Of a stretch of DNA of 64,000 bases, positions 17,553 to 26,823 are shown piece after piece (position 1 is the first letter of the stretch; each line of letters begins with the position of its first letter). Source of the stretch: Joostella atrarenae (GTDB lineage: Bacteria > Bacteroidota > Bacteroidia > Flavobacteriales > Flavobacteriaceae); NCBI RefSeq assembly GCF_021764745.1, contig NZ_JAETXX010000010.1, positions 62,001-126,000 of the forward strand. The letters run 5' to 3'. Both the position numbers and the translations under genes were made by a program. A model generated the notes under the pieces. It was not told where the DNA came from. It ran no database searches and saw only the letters and a program-made list of their open reading frames with translations.

Positions 17553-17589
17553 ATTTATCGATTGTCTTTTATAATCTTGCGGATATAGT

Positions 17590-17597
17590 TACTTTTG
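17590..17597 (+). promoter_or_regulatory. Promoter -7 element of valS
   Basis: TACTTTTG matches TANNTTTG exactly and sits 29 bp before the preferred valS start at 17627. The only upstream TTG (17562-17564) is 25 bp away, outside the usual spacing, so a -33 is not assigned. Confidence 0.5.
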
Positions 17598-17626
17598 CAG
17601 TCTTAATCCAAAAAGTGTTCCAAAAT

Positions 17627-20257
17627 ATGAATATTCCATCTAAATATGATGCCAAATCGGTTGAGAACAAGTGGTATGACTACTGGTCTGAGAACGGTTA
17701 TTTTCGTTCTGTGCCAGATGAAAGAGAACCATATACCATTGTAATTCCGCCACCAAACGTCACAGGAATATTACATATGGGGCATATGTTGAATAATACT
17801 ATTCAGGATGTGTTAATTAGAAAAGCCCGTTTAAAAGGCTTAAACGCTTGTTGGGTGCCTGGAACAGATCATGCGTCTATCGCTACTGAAGCAAAAGTAG
17901 TTGCGAAACTAAAGGAGCAGGGGATTAGTAAAGAGGATCTTACGAGAGATGAGTTTTTAAAACACGCTTGGGATTGGACAGATGAGTATGGTGGTGTAAT
18001 TCTAGATCAATTAAAAAAATTAGGATGTTCTTGTGATTGGGATCGTACTAAGTTTACTATGGATGACGATATGTCAGCGTCTGTAATTAAAACTTTTGTT
18101 GATTTACATGATAAAGGAATGATTTACCGTGGTTATAGAATGGTAAATTGGGATCCTGAGGCTAAAACAACACTTTCTGATGAGGAAGTAATTTATGAAG
18201 AACGCCAAGGATTACTTTATTATTTAGAATATGCAATTGAAGGAAGTGATGAGAAAGTAACCATTGCAACTACAAGACCAGAGACTATTCTTGGGGATAC
18301 TGCTATTTGTATTAATCCTAATGATGAACGTTATCAGCATTTAAAAGGTAAGAAGGCAATCGTTCCATTAACAGATCGTACAATTCCTATTATTCAAGAT
18401 GAATATGTAGATGTTGAGTTCGGTACAGGTTGTTTAAAAGTGACGCCTGCACACGATGAGAATGATAAAAATCTTGGAGATAAGCATAAGCTTGAAGTAA
18501 TCGATATTTTTAATGACGACGCTACTTTAAATAGTAATGGACTACATTACCAAGGCAAAGATCGATTTGTTGTAAGAAAAGAAATCTCTAAAGAATTAGA
18601 GGAAAAAGGGTTTTTAGTAAAAAAAGAAACTCATATCAATAAAGTAGGAACTTCTGAAAGAACAAAGGCTGTTATTGAGCCTAGACTTTCTGATCAGTGG
18701 TTCTTAAAAATGGAAGATTTAGTTAAGCCAGCAATTGATGCTGTGTTAACTGATAAGGAAATTAAATTATTCCCTTCTAAGTTTGAAAATACATACCGTC
18801 ATTGGTTGGAGAATATCCGTGATTGGAATATCTCTCGTCAATTATGGTGGGGACATCAAATCCCAGCTTACTATTATGGAGATGGAGAAAATGATTTTGT
18901 AGTTGGAGAAAGTATAGAAGAAGCGCTAGAAAGAGCAAAAGAAAAATCTGGAAATGCTAGTCTTTCGGTTTCCGATTTAAAACAAGATGAAGATTCTTTA
19001 GATACGTGGTTTTCTTCATGGTTATGGCCAATAAGTGTCTTTAATGGTATTATGGAGCCAGAGAATAAAGAGATAGAATATTACTACCCAACCAACGATT
19101 TGGTAACGGGGCCAGATATTTTATTCTTTTGGGTGGCAAGAATGATTTTTGCAGGGTATGAATTCCGTGATCAGAAACCATTTAATAATGTGTATCTAAC
19201 AGGATTGGTTCGAGACAAGCAACGTAGAAAGATGTCGAAGTCGCTAGGAAATTCTCCTGATGCGTTAAAGCTTATTGAAGAGTTTGGAGCAGATGGTGTT
19301 CGTGTAGGATTATTATTGAGCTCTGCTGCTGGAAACGACTTATTATTTGATGAAAGTCTATGTCAGCAAGGAAAAAACTTTGCCAATAAGGTGTGGAATG
19401 CTTTCCGTTTAGTAAAAGGATGGGAGGTAGCAGACATAGAGCAGCCAGAATATGCGGCTACAGCTATTACTTGGTATAAAAACAAGTTTCAGGATAGCTT
19501 AAAAAATATAGAAGAGCAATTTTCTAAATATAGAATTTCTGATGCTTTAATGGCGACTTATAAATTGGTGTGGGATGATTTTTGTTCTTGGTTTTTAGAA
19601 ATGGTGAAACCAGCATACCAACAGCCTATTGATGCTAAGACGTTTAATGATGTAATTGTATTGTTTGAAGAGAATTTAAAGCTTTTACATCCTTTTATGC
19701 CATTCTTATCAGAAGAAATATGGCAATTAATGGCAGAGCGCACGCCAGAAGAAGCTTTAATAGTTGCAAAATGGCCTGAGCAAACTACAGCTGATGAAAA
19801 GATTATTGCAGAGTTTGATTTTGCTGCTGAGGTAATATCGGGAGTTAGAACTATTAGAAAGGAAAAGAATATAGCTTTTAAAAACGAAATTTCTCTTTCT
19901 GTAATTAATAACGATGAGGTCTCTAATACTTTTGATACTATTATAAGTAAGTTAGGAAATATAGATGAGCTTTCTTATGTTTCTTCAAAAGTGGATGGTG
20001 CTTTATCTTTCCGTGTAAAATCTAATGAGTATTTTATTCCGGTAAGTGGGGCGATAGATGTTGAAGAGGAGATTAAGAAAATAGAGGAGGAGTTAAAATA
20101 TACAGAAGGTTTCCTTAAATCTGTTCAGAAGAAGTTATCTAATGAGCGTTTTGTTGCTGGTGCTCCAGAAAAAGTGGTTGCAATAGAAAAGCAGAAAGAA
20201 GCAGATGCACTTTCTAAAATAGAAACCTTAAAAGAGAGCTTGACTAGTTTGAAATAA
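17627..20257 (+). CDS. valS: Valyl-tRNA synthetase
   Basis: ValRS (876 aa from the ATG) is a class I synthetase charging tRNA-Val. The HIGH-type motif is in '[14 protein letters not shown]', the KMSKS motif in '[10 protein letters not shown]', and the CP1 editing domain includes '[13 protein letters not shown]'. A C-terminal coiled coil ('[18 protein letters not shown]') is the usual tRNA-binding arm. An in-frame GTG lies 12 bp upstream at 17615, but the ATG at 17627 ('[16 protein letters not shown]') fits homologues and promoter spacing better. It is monocistronic, ended by a hairpin at 20282. Confidence 0.97.
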   Translation: MNIPSKYDAKSVENKWYDYWSENGYFRSVPDEREPYTIVIPPPNVTGILHMGHMLNNTIQDVLIRKARLKGLNACWVPGTDHASIATEAKVVAKLKEQGISKEDLTRDEFLKHAWDWTDEYGGVILDQLKKLGCSCDWDRTKFTMDDDMSASVIKTFVDLHDKGMIYRGYRMVNWDPEAKTTLSDEEVIYEERQGLLYYLEYAIEGSDEKVTIATTRPETILGDTAICINPNDERYQHLKGKKAIVPLTDRTIPIIQDEYVDVEFGTGCLKVTPAHDENDKNLGDKHKLEVIDIFNDDATLNSNGLHYQGKDRFVVRKEISKELEEKGFLVKKETHINKVGTSERTKAVIEPRLSDQWFLKMEDLVKPAIDAVLTDKEIKLFPSKFENTYRHWLENIRDWNISRQLWWGHQIPAYYYGDGENDFVVGESIEEALERAKEKSGNASLSVSDLKQDEDSLDTWFSSWLWPISVFNGIMEPENKEIEYYYPTNDLVTGPDILFFWVARMIFAGYEFRDQKPFNNVYLTGLVRDKQRRKMSKSLGNSPDALKLIEEFGADGVRVGLLLSSAAGNDLLFDESLCQQGKNFANKVWNAFRLVKGWEVADIEQPEYAATAITWYKNKFQDSLKNIEEQFSKYRISDALMATYKLVWDDFCSWFLEMVKPAYQQPIDAKTFNDVIVLFEENLKLLHPFMPFLSEEIWQLMAERTPEEALIVAKWPEQTTADEKIIAEFDFAAEVISGVRTIRKEKNIAFKNEISLSVINNDEVSNTFDTIISKLGNIDELSYVSSKVDGALSFRVKSNEYFIPVSGAIDVEEEIKKIEEELKYTEGFLKSVQKKLSNERFVAGAPEKVVAIEKQKEADALSKIETLKESLTSLK

Positions 20258-20281
20258 TAAACTAACAGGCATAAATTCAAT

Positions 20282-20308
20282 AAAAAAGCCGCAATTTGCG
20301 GCTTTTTT
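20282..20308. terminator. Bidirectional terminator between valS and the ACBP gene
   Basis: Stem AAAAAAGCCGCAA / TTGCGGCTTTTTT, perfect, with a minimal loop, lies between convergent genes. Confidence 0.9.
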
Positions 20309-20312
20309 ATAT

Positions 20313-20573
20313 TTAATAGTTAAAATATTCTTTAACGAGTTTTACATATTTTTCTTTTGCTTCATCTTCAGTCATCCCTCTTGCTTGGAATAGAGCATTA
20401 GCTTTAAAAGCATTTATAATAGATCGTTTGCTGCTTGGCGGCTCACTATTCTGGGTTGCTTTTTTATAGTAGGCATAAAGACGTAAGAGAAAGTCAGCCG
20501 GAAATAAACTCTCATAGTTGTTTACTCGGTTAACAGCTTCTTCAAATTCTTTATTTAGTTCTTCAGAATTCAT
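20313..20573 (-). CDS. Acyl-CoA-binding protein
   Basis: This 86-aa protein is a single ACBP domain: 'LNKEFEEAVNRVNN', 'LRLYAYYKKATQ' (the Tyr/Lys acyl-CoA contact helix) and 'GMTEDEAKEKYVKLVKEYF'. ACBPs bind and buffer long-chain acyl-CoA. The domain is best known in eukaryotes but occurs in Bacteroidota. It is the last gene of the rsfS-ftsH-LUD-cdsA-psd operon, with 2 bp between the psd stop and its start. That context suggests a role in supplying acyl groups for membrane lipid synthesis. Confidence 0.92.
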   Translation of the reverse strand: MNSEELNKEFEEAVNRVNNYESLFPADFLLRLYAYYKKATQNSEPPSSKRSIINAFKANALFQARGMTEDEAKEKYVKLVKEYFNY

Positions 20574-20575
20574 TT

Positions 20576-21223
20576 TTATTTTGCAATTATATCAATGCCT
20601 CCTTTAACTTTATCATTGAGCGCCACTTTGATATCTGTACCTAACGGTAGAAATAAATCTACTCTAGAGCCAAATTTTATAAACCCAGCATCAGTTCCCT
20701 GAATAACTTCGTCACCTTCTTTGGCATAATTAACAATACGTTTTGCTAAGGCTCCAGCAATCTGTCTGTATAGAATTTCACCATAAGAAGGATTGTTGAT
20801 TACAACAGTGGTTCTTTCGTTCTCTTCAGAGGCTTTAGGATGCCAAGCAACTAAGAATTTACCAGGATGATATTTACTAAATTTAATCTTTCCGCTTAAT
20901 GCGTAGCGCGTAACGTGTACATTAATTGGAGACATAAATATAGAAACCTGAATACGTTTATCTTTAAAATATTCTTTTTCGAATACTTCTTCGATAACAA
21001 CAACTTTACCATCTACAGGAGCTATGATATTCTCATCGCTAATTTCTGTAAGACGTGTAGGGTTTCTGAAAAATTGTAGTATTAAAACAAGAACAAGGAG
21101 TAATGCTACTTGGATTATTGTTTTTAACCAATAGATGTCGATATAAAATTGGGATATTATGATTCCCGCAGCTATAAGAATAAAGGTGATAGCTATTATT
21201 TTATGACCCTCTTTATGAAACAT
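20576..21223 (-). CDS. psd: Phosphatidylserine decarboxylase proenzyme (short, archaeal-type)
   Basis: Psd (215 aa) makes phosphatidylethanolamine from phosphatidylserine with a pyruvoyl cofactor. Two hydrophobic segments at the N-terminus (10-46) anchor it. The self-cleavage site is the Gly-Ser in 'FIKFGSRVDLFLP' near the C-terminus, and 'SPINVHVTRYALSG' and 'FLVAWHPKASEENERT' are family segments. The gene overlaps cdsA by 11 bp. No phosphatidylserine synthase is in the window, so it must be elsewhere. Confidence 0.95.
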   Translation of the reverse strand: MFHKEGHKIIAITFILIAAGIIISQFYIDIYWLKTIIQVALLLVLVLILQFFRNPTRLTEISDENIIAPVDGKVVVIEEVFEKEYFKDKRIQVSIFMSPINVHVTRYALSGKIKFSKYHPGKFLVAWHPKASEENERTTVVINNPSYGEILYRQIAGALAKRIVNYAKEGDEVIQGTDAGFIKFGSRVDLFLPLGTDIKVALNDKVKGGIDIIAK

Positions 21224-22028
21224 AATTAAAAATTTGAAGTGTTAAATATGCAAATGGAGCAGCAAAGATTAAGCTGTCAAGTCTGTCTAGAAGTCCACCA
21301 TGACCTGGTAAAATTGCACCGCTATCTTTTACTCCTGCTAAACGTTTAAATTTAGATTCTACTAAGTCACCAACAGAGCCAGTAACGACTACTACAAGCG
21401 CTAAAACCATCCATTGTACTAGATTGAGTTCTCCGCTGTATATAAATAATATATATGCTGCGCCTAAAGCAAATATAAGCCCACCAATAAAACCTTCAAC
21501 TGTTTTCTTTGGTGACACGCTTGGAAAAAGTTTATGTTTTCCAATACTTTTTCCTACGAGGTAGGCAAAAGAATCGTTCACCCAGATCAGTATAAAAATA
21601 CCAACTATTAAGGATTCTACAAAATGTTCAGCACGATAAGGAATCATCGTTAAAAAGATACAACCTCCACCAATATAGAATAGTGTAATTATAAATTTCT
21701 GAGTATTTGTGTAGTTAAGCTTTTCTTTTGAATATAATCTAGCAACTAATGATAGATTCACAGTGATACATAGAATTAAAAATATTATTCTAAGTATATT
21801 TTGTTGCTCTAACACGCCTAGAAGGTATATGAAGACCCACCAAACACCTAAGAAAACTAAGAATATAGCATAGCCTCTTAGTCTTATTATTTTTTTGAAT
21901 TCATATATGCATGTTAATCCAAAAATAAGAAAGAGGAAGTCAAAAGCATCATGACTTAGAAATACCGCTGACAGAAGTAAAAAAACATAAAGAATACCTG
22001 TTAAGACACGTTTTAAAAGTTCTTTCAC
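21213..22028 (-). CDS. cdsA: Phosphatidate cytidylyltransferase
   Basis: CdsA (271 aa) makes CDP-diacylglycerol from phosphatidate and CTP in the inner membrane. It has about seven membrane helices and the C-terminal signature 'SVGDLVESKFKRLAGVKDSG' followed by 'PGHGGLLDRLDSL', with the Asp residues that bind metal and CTP. It overlaps psd by 11 bp and lies 42 bp after the LUD gene, which supports co-transcription. CDP-diacylglycerol is the precursor of phosphatidylserine used by Psd. Confidence 0.96.
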   Translation of the reverse strand: MKELLKRVLTGILYVFLLLSAVFLSHDAFDFLFLIFGLTCIYEFKKIIRLRGYAIFLVFLGVWWVFIYLLGVLEQQNILRIIFLILCITVNLSLVARLYSKEKLNYTNTQKFIITLFYIGGGCIFLTMIPYRAEHFVESLIVGIFILIWVNDSFAYLVGKSIGKHKLFPSVSPKKTVEGFIGGLIFALGAAYILFIYSGELNLVQWMVLALVVVVTGSVGDLVESKFKRLAGVKDSGAILPGHGGLLDRLDSLIFAAPFAYLTLQIFNYVS

Positions 22029-22070
22029 ATAGATGGGTTTAAATTTATACTGTTTTCTGTTATGTAGATC

Positions 22071-22679
22071 TTATAGATCCTCCAGAAGGAGCAAATATAA
22101 GTTTTTTGAACTACTTCCGTAGGTAAGAAAATCATTTTCTTCTTTAATGCTGAAGTGTTTTATGGTAGTGATATTGGTTGGAATCTGATTCTTATTATTA
22201 TTTTTAATTCCTCTCAACCCTTCTCCAATAGTGTCAACAAGCTGACTAGTAGTTGCGAATATTATAAAATTATCTGGCAACTCGTTTAGCTTACTTTCTT
22301 TTATCTGATTGGAAGAGATAAGAATAGCACCGTTATCTGCTACTAGATTTTCACATGGAGATAATAGTAATGTGGCACCCTGACAATTACTGTTATTACT
22401 GAAATTAAATTGATTGAAGACATTGCTAACTTTAGAATCGATGCAACATACTTCTTCTGGAGACCAGTTATTTTCAGCAAGAATATTTTTAAAGCTATTA
22501 TGTATTTCTTCAAGGGAATCACAATACAGAAATTTACCTCCATTTTTCTTGAAATTGATAGTAAATTTCTCATCTGTAGGAAGTTTGATCTCGGGCATGA
22601 ACTCTCCCCTTTGACCAGTTCCTTTACCAGAAACTTCCTTTTTTTGTTTAGATCCGAAAAGTTTTTTAAATAAGCTCAT
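22071..22679 (-). CDS. LUD-domain protein of unknown role
   Basis: This 202-aa protein has a basic, flexible N-terminus (1-30) and a LUD (DUF162) fold like LutC: 'ILAENNWSPEEVCCIDSKV', 'GATLLLSPCENLVADNGAILIS' and 'IIFATTSQLVDTIGEGL'. LUD proteins in lutABC act in lactate oxidation, but no lutA or lutB is near. Here it lies between ftsH and cdsA on the same strand, an order I recall from other Flavobacteriaceae, which argues for a role tied to membrane or envelope biogenesis. Substrate and activity are unknown. Confidence 0.78.
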   Translation of the reverse strand: MSLFKKLFGSKQKKEVSGKGTGQRGEFMPEIKLPTDEKFTINFKKNGGKFLYCDSLEEIHNSFKNILAENNWSPEEVCCIDSKVSNVFNQFNFSNNSNCQGATLLLSPCENLVADNGAILISSNQIKESKLNELPDNFIIFATTSQLVDTIGEGLRGIKNNNKNQIPTNITTIKHFSIKEENDFLTYGSSSKNLYLLLLEDL

Positions 22680-22799
22680 TATTAATTTAATGGGGGCAGT
22701 TAATATTTTAATTAATGCAATACCTTAATATAAAAGTATGAAATTATTAAGTATAACGTAGAAAACGGGGGTAAATTTTATAATTACCCCCGTTGTTTA

Positions 22800-24767
22800 T
22801 TATTTATCTAATAATTTTTCTTCTGCCGCTGCTGCCTCAACATCTTTAGCAAAAGGTCTCTTGCCGAAAATTCTTTCTAGATCATCTTTAAAGATAACCT
22901 CTTTTTCAAGAAGGTGTTCCGCAAGCTCTGTAAGTTTATCTTTGTTGTCTTCTAATAGTTTGATAGCTCTTATATATTGGGCTTCTATGATTTTAGAAAT
23001 CTCTTTATCTATAAGTTGAGCTGTTTCCTCACTATATGGTTTCGAGAAATTATAGTCTGTTTGTCCGCTTGAATCATAGTATGTCAAGTTTCCGATTTTC
23101 TCATTCAATCCATATATAGTAACCATTGCTCTAGCTTGTTTGGTTACTTTTTCAAGATCACTAAGTGCTCCAGTAGAAATTCTATCGAACATAACTTTTT
23201 CTGCAGCTCTACCTCCTAAAGCAGCACACATCTCGTCTGCCATTTGCTCAGGGTGAACAATTAAACGTTCTTCAGGTAAATACCAAGCTGCTCCTAAACT
23301 TTGTCCTCTAGGAACAATAGTAACCTTTACAAGAGGAGCTGCATGCTCTAGCATCCAACTAACTGTAGCATGTCCAGCTTCATGGAATGCAATAGTTTTC
23401 TTTTCATTAGGAGTTATAATCTTATTCTTTTTCTCTAATCCTCCTACAATTCTATCTACAGCATCTAAGAAAGATTGTTTATCAACTGCTTTCTTACCAT
23501 TTCTAGCAGCAATTAATGCAGCTTCATTACAAACATTGGCAATATCTGCTCCAGAAAAACCTGGTGTTTGTTTCGCTAAGAAATCAGCATCTAAAGCTTC
23601 AGCAGTTTTTATAGGACGTAAATGAACTTCAAAAATTTCTTTACGTTCTCTAACATCTGGTAAGTCTACATATATCTGACGGTCAAAACGACCAGCACGC
23701 ATTAACGCTTTGTCTAAAATATCTGCTCTGTTGGTAGCGGCTAATACAATTACATTTGTATTGGTACCAAAACCATCCATTTCTGTTAGTAATTGATTAA
23801 GTGTGTTTTCACGCTCATCATTACTTCCTGTCATATTATTTTTACCTCTGGCTCTACCAATGGCATCAATCTCATCAATGAATATGATAGCAGGAGATTT
23901 GTCTTTAGCTTGTTTAAATAAGTCACGAACTCTAGATGCTCCAACTCCAACAAACATTTCTACGAAATCAGAACCAGAAAGAGAAAAGAAAGGTACTTTA
24001 GCTTCTCCAGCAACTGCTTTTGCTAATAAAGTTTTACCAGTTCCTGGCGAACCTACTAAAAGAGCTCCTTTAGGAATCTTACCTCCTAGAGATGTATATT
24101 TCTCAGGGTTTTTAAGGAAGTCTACAATTTCTTGAACTTCTTCTTTCGCACCTTCTAATCCAGCAACATCTTTAAAAGTTACTTTGATATCTGTTTTTTC
24201 GTCAAATAAACGAGCTTTAGATTTTCCGATATTGAAGATTTGACCTCCAGCACCTCCAGCGCCACCACCTGACATTCTTTTCATTAAGAAAATCCAAATT
24301 CCGATGATTACTACAAATGGAAGGATAGAAAATAACAACTCTCCGAAGAGATTAGACTCTTTTTTATATTCCAAAGAAGCAGAAAGATCGTTTTCTTTGA
24401 TTGTGTTTTTAATATCGTTTTCAAAGTTCTGTAAATCCCCATACTCTAATTGGTACTGAGGGATCTGCTCAGAAGAAGGAATCAATGTTTTGCTAAGTGC
24501 ACTTTTATGAATGTCCTTGTCTTGAGCTTCTTTAGTTAAAAATACTTCAGCTTCTCTTGTGTTAGTTACAATCTGGATTTTGCTAACGTCTCCATCCTTT
24601 AAGTACTGCTGTAATTTTGCAGGAGTAATATCAGGAGGAGTTTGCCATCCGCTACCTCCGGAGAAAAGTTGCATACCAATAATTATAACTAAAATAGCTC
24701 CGTAAATCCAGTATGAACTAAATTTAGGTTTTTTTGGGCTTGTATTGTTCTTGTTTTCTTTTGCCAT
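22800..24767 (-). CDS. ftsH: ATP-dependent zinc metalloprotease FtsH
   Basis: FtsH (655 aa) is a hexameric inner-membrane AAA+ protease that degrades misfolded membrane proteins and regulators. Two membrane helices (about 19-36 and 145-163) flank a periplasmic domain. Walker A is 'GSPGTGKT' (239-246), Walker B 'IIFIDEID' (294-301), the second region of homology contains 'ATNRADILD', and the zinc site is 'HEAGH' (462-466). A Gly-rich linker (167-175) follows the second helix. It is the second gene of the operon after rsfS, 105 bp downstream. In enteric bacteria FtsH controls lipid A synthesis; linkage to cdsA and psd here is suggestive but not proof of a similar link. Confidence 0.97.
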   Translation of the reverse strand: MAKENKNNTSPKKPKFSSYWIYGAILVIIIGMQLFSGGSGWQTPPDITPAKLQQYLKDGDVSKIQIVTNTREAEVFLTKEAQDKDIHKSALSKTLIPSSEQIPQYQLEYGDLQNFENDIKNTIKENDLSASLEYKKESNLFGELLFSILPFVVIIGIWIFLMKRMSGGGAGGAGGQIFNIGKSKARLFDEKTDIKVTFKDVAGLEGAKEEVQEIVDFLKNPEKYTSLGGKIPKGALLVGSPGTGKTLLAKAVAGEAKVPFFSLSGSDFVEMFVGVGASRVRDLFKQAKDKSPAIIFIDEIDAIGRARGKNNMTGSNDERENTLNQLLTEMDGFGTNTNVIVLAATNRADILDKALMRAGRFDRQIYVDLPDVRERKEIFEVHLRPIKTAEALDADFLAKQTPGFSGADIANVCNEAALIAARNGKKAVDKQSFLDAVDRIVGGLEKKNKIITPNEKKTIAFHEAGHATVSWMLEHAAPLVKVTIVPRGQSLGAAWYLPEERLIVHPEQMADEMCAALGGRAAEKVMFDRISTGALSDLEKVTKQARAMVTIYGLNEKIGNLTYYDSSGQTDYNFSKPYSEETAQLIDKEISKIIEAQYIRAIKLLEDNKDKLTELAEHLLEKEVIFKDDLERIFGKRPFAKDVEAAAAEEKLLDK

Positions 24768-24872
24768 TAATTTTTTTATTCAACCCTTTTGGGCATTATA
24801 TCTCTTTGCTATTGAGTGTTCAAATTGTGTTTGTAACTCTCAAGCTTTGAAAATCTCTTGAAATTGTAACTT

Positions 24873-25238
24873 CTAGTTTGAGATTGCAGTTACTTTTGCA
24901 TCTCCCCATAGTCCTTCAATATCGTAATACTCTCTAACATGCTTCTGGAAAACATGAACCACAACATTAACATAGTCCATTAGCACCCATTCGGCATTGT
25001 CTGTACCTTCAATGTGCCATGGCTTATCTTTTAACTCGCGGCTTACAACTTTTTGTATGGAGCTTACGATGGCATTTACTTGTGTGTTTGAAGTACCATT
25101 GCAGATTATAAAGTAATCACAAACCGTATTCTCAATATCCCTTAAGTCTAAAATATTTACATCATTACCCTTAACCTCTTCAATTCCTTTTAAGATAAAT
25201 GTTATTAATTGATCTGTGCTACTATTCGTTTTTGCCAT
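24873..25238 (-). CDS. rsfS: Ribosome silencing factor
   Basis: RsfS (121 aa) binds L14 on the large subunit and blocks subunit joining when nutrients are scarce. Family segments are 'DIENTVCDYFIICNGTSNTQVNAI', here shortened for recognition at residues 30-55, 'WHIEGTDNAEWVLMDYVNVVVHVF' (78-101) and 'REYYDIEGLWGDA'. Length is standard. It is the first gene of the rsfS-ftsH-LUD-cdsA-psd-ACBP unit and is divergent from birA. Confidence 0.95.
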   Translation of the reverse strand: MAKTNSSTDQLITFILKGIEEVKGNDVNILDLRDIENTVCDYFIICNGTSNTQVNAIVSSIQKVVSRELKDKPWHIEGTDNAEWVLMDYVNVVVHVFQKHVREYYDIEGLWGDAKVTAISN

Positions 25239-25256
25239 TAAAAATTTTTATTTTCA

Positions 25257-25264
25257 CAAAGTTA
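25257..25264 (-). promoter_or_regulatory. Promoter -7 element of the rsfS-ftsH operon
   Basis: The minus strand reads TAACTTTG, an exact TANNTTTG match, 18 bp before the rsfS start. No -33 TTTG at standard spacing. Confidence 0.55.
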
Positions 25265-25329
25265 TTATTTTTTTAGAATTTGTGCTATTCTAATTAACAT
25301 AACATTACATAATAAATGTAGTTATTTCT

Positions 25330-26061
25330 ATGAATTTAATCAAACTTGATGCCACCGATTCGACAAATTCCTTTTTAAGGAGACTAGCAGCTCATAAAGA
25401 ACTGCAAGATTATACCGTAGTAATGGCTGAAAAACAGATGGAAGGAAGAGGCCAAATGGGGACCCAATGGGTTTCTGAAGCGGGAAAGAACCTTACTTTT
25501 AGCGTTTTTAAAAAGATTACGTGCTTAGATAAGAATGAACAATTTTACCTGAGTATGGCCGTTTCTTTAGCTATATATGATGCGTTAACATATTTTGCAA
25601 TTCCATATTTAAAGATAAAATGGCCTAACGACATTTTGTCAGTGAATAGTAAGATTTGTGGAATTTTAATTGAAAGTATTATAAAAAATGGTGAAATGAG
25701 TGCTTCTATAATTGGAATAGGGCTTAATTTAAACCAAACTACTTTTGATGGAGTCACCAATGCATCTTCTTTAAAAAGTATTACAGGAATCCATTATAAT
25801 AAAGAAGAGGTGATGTCTAAAATCGTAGAAATGATAAAAAAATACGAAACATGGGTTGTAGATAGAGCGCTTTTAAAAATAAAGGAGACTTTTGAGAATC
25901 ATTTATTCAGAAAAGATAAGCCCTCTACATTTAAATTAGCCAATGGAGAACTTATCATGGGCTTTATAAAAGGAGTTGCAGTAAATGGTTGTTTAATTGT
26001 ACTTATGGAAGATAACATCATTAAAGAATTTGACTTAAAAGAGTTGAAACTTTTGTACTAG
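25330..26061 (+). CDS. birA: Biotin-[acetyl-CoA-carboxylase] ligase
   Basis: BirA (243 aa) attaches biotin to the BCCP subunit of acetyl-CoA carboxylase. Visible are 'DSTNSFLRRL', the biotinyl-AMP loop in 'EGRGQMGTQW', 'IKWPNDIL' and 'GIGLNLN'. There is no N-terminal helix-turn-helix, so it is the monofunctional type without repressor activity. It is the first gene of a plus-strand run, with the Lgt-like gene starting 15 bp after its stop. The link with fatty-acid synthesis fits the lipid-related neighbours. Confidence 0.95.
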   Translation: MNLIKLDATDSTNSFLRRLAAHKELQDYTVVMAEKQMEGRGQMGTQWVSEAGKNLTFSVFKKITCLDKNEQFYLSMAVSLAIYDALTYFAIPYLKIKWPNDILSVNSKICGILIESIIKNGEMSASIIGIGLNLNQTTFDGVTNASSLKSITGIHYNKEEVMSKIVEMIKKYETWVVDRALLKIKETFENHLFRKDKPSTFKLANGELIMGFIKGVAVNGCLIVLMEDNIIKEFDLKELKLLY

Positions 26062-26076
26062 TTGAATTTTTAAAAA

Positions 26077-26823
26077 ATGCCGATATCCTTACCTTTTGAA
26101 CTTGAAGTTTTAAATACACAAATAAATATACATTTGCTATTAGAGTATATTGCTTTTTTTGTAGCTTTTCGTTATTACCTTTATTTAAGACGAAATACAA
26201 AAGATTCAATTAATACTTCCAATAGGTTTTCAATTGTTTTAGGAGCAGCTATTGGAGCTTTTTTAGGCTCTCGTTTAATAGGCTATCTTGAAAATCCTGT
26301 AGCAATAAACTCCCTCAAAGAAATTTTATCTCTTATGAATATTAAAACTATAATGGGAGGACTCTTTGGTGGTTTGTTAGGAGTGGAGATAACAAAGAAA
26401 ATAATAGGCGAAAAAGAATCATCGGGAGATTTATTTGTGTTGCCTATAATTTTAGGAATATTTATAGGGAGAATAGGGTGTTTTTTAAGTGGAGTAAATG
26501 AGTTTACTTATGGAAAACAAACTACTTCATTTTTGGGGATGAATTTAGGAGATGGTATTATGCGTCATCCTATTGCGTTATATGAACTTGTTTTTCTGAT
26601 AGTAATCTTTGTTTTTTTCTATAGAGCAAGAAAAAAGAATGAGCTCGAAAATGGATTGTTATTTAAGTACTTTATGCTCCTTTATTTTGGTTTTCGTTTT
26701 TTTATAGAGTTTCTAAAGCCAAACACATTTTTTGTTTTAAGTTTAAGCAGTATTCAACTCCTATGTATTGTGTGTTTTATTTATTATGGGAGCACCTTAA
26801 AAAAAGTTTTTTATGCCAACTAG
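26077..26823 (+). CDS. Lgt-like polytopic membrane protein (diacylglyceryl transferase fold, altered active site)
   Basis: This 248-aa protein has about seven membrane helices and the Lgt signature 'GRIGCFLSGV' (131-140, Arg132), 'YG..T' after it, 'HPIALYE' (164-170) and 'FRFFIEFLKP' (206-214, Arg207). The second hallmark of Lgt, 'FHGG' (the catalytic His, E. coli H103), reads Leu96-Phe97-Gly98-Gly99, so the His is missing, and the Asn of 'GRIGN' is Cys135. It is therefore a paralogue that may use a different donor or acceptor. It overlaps the radical SAM gene by 11 bp, so the two proteins are probably made together. A lipid or lipoprotein substrate is an inference from the fold. Confidence 0.75.
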   Translation: MPISLPFELEVLNTQINIHLLLEYIAFFVAFRYYLYLRRNTKDSINTSNRFSIVLGAAIGAFLGSRLIGYLENPVAINSLKEILSLMNIKTIMGGLFGGLLGVEITKKIIGEKESSGDLFVLPIILGIFIGRIGCFLSGVNEFTYGKQTTSFLGMNLGDGIMRHPIALYELVFLIVIFVFFYRARKKNELENGLLFKYFMLLYFGFRFFIEFLKPNTFFVLSLSSIQLLCIVCFIYYGSTLKKVFYAN

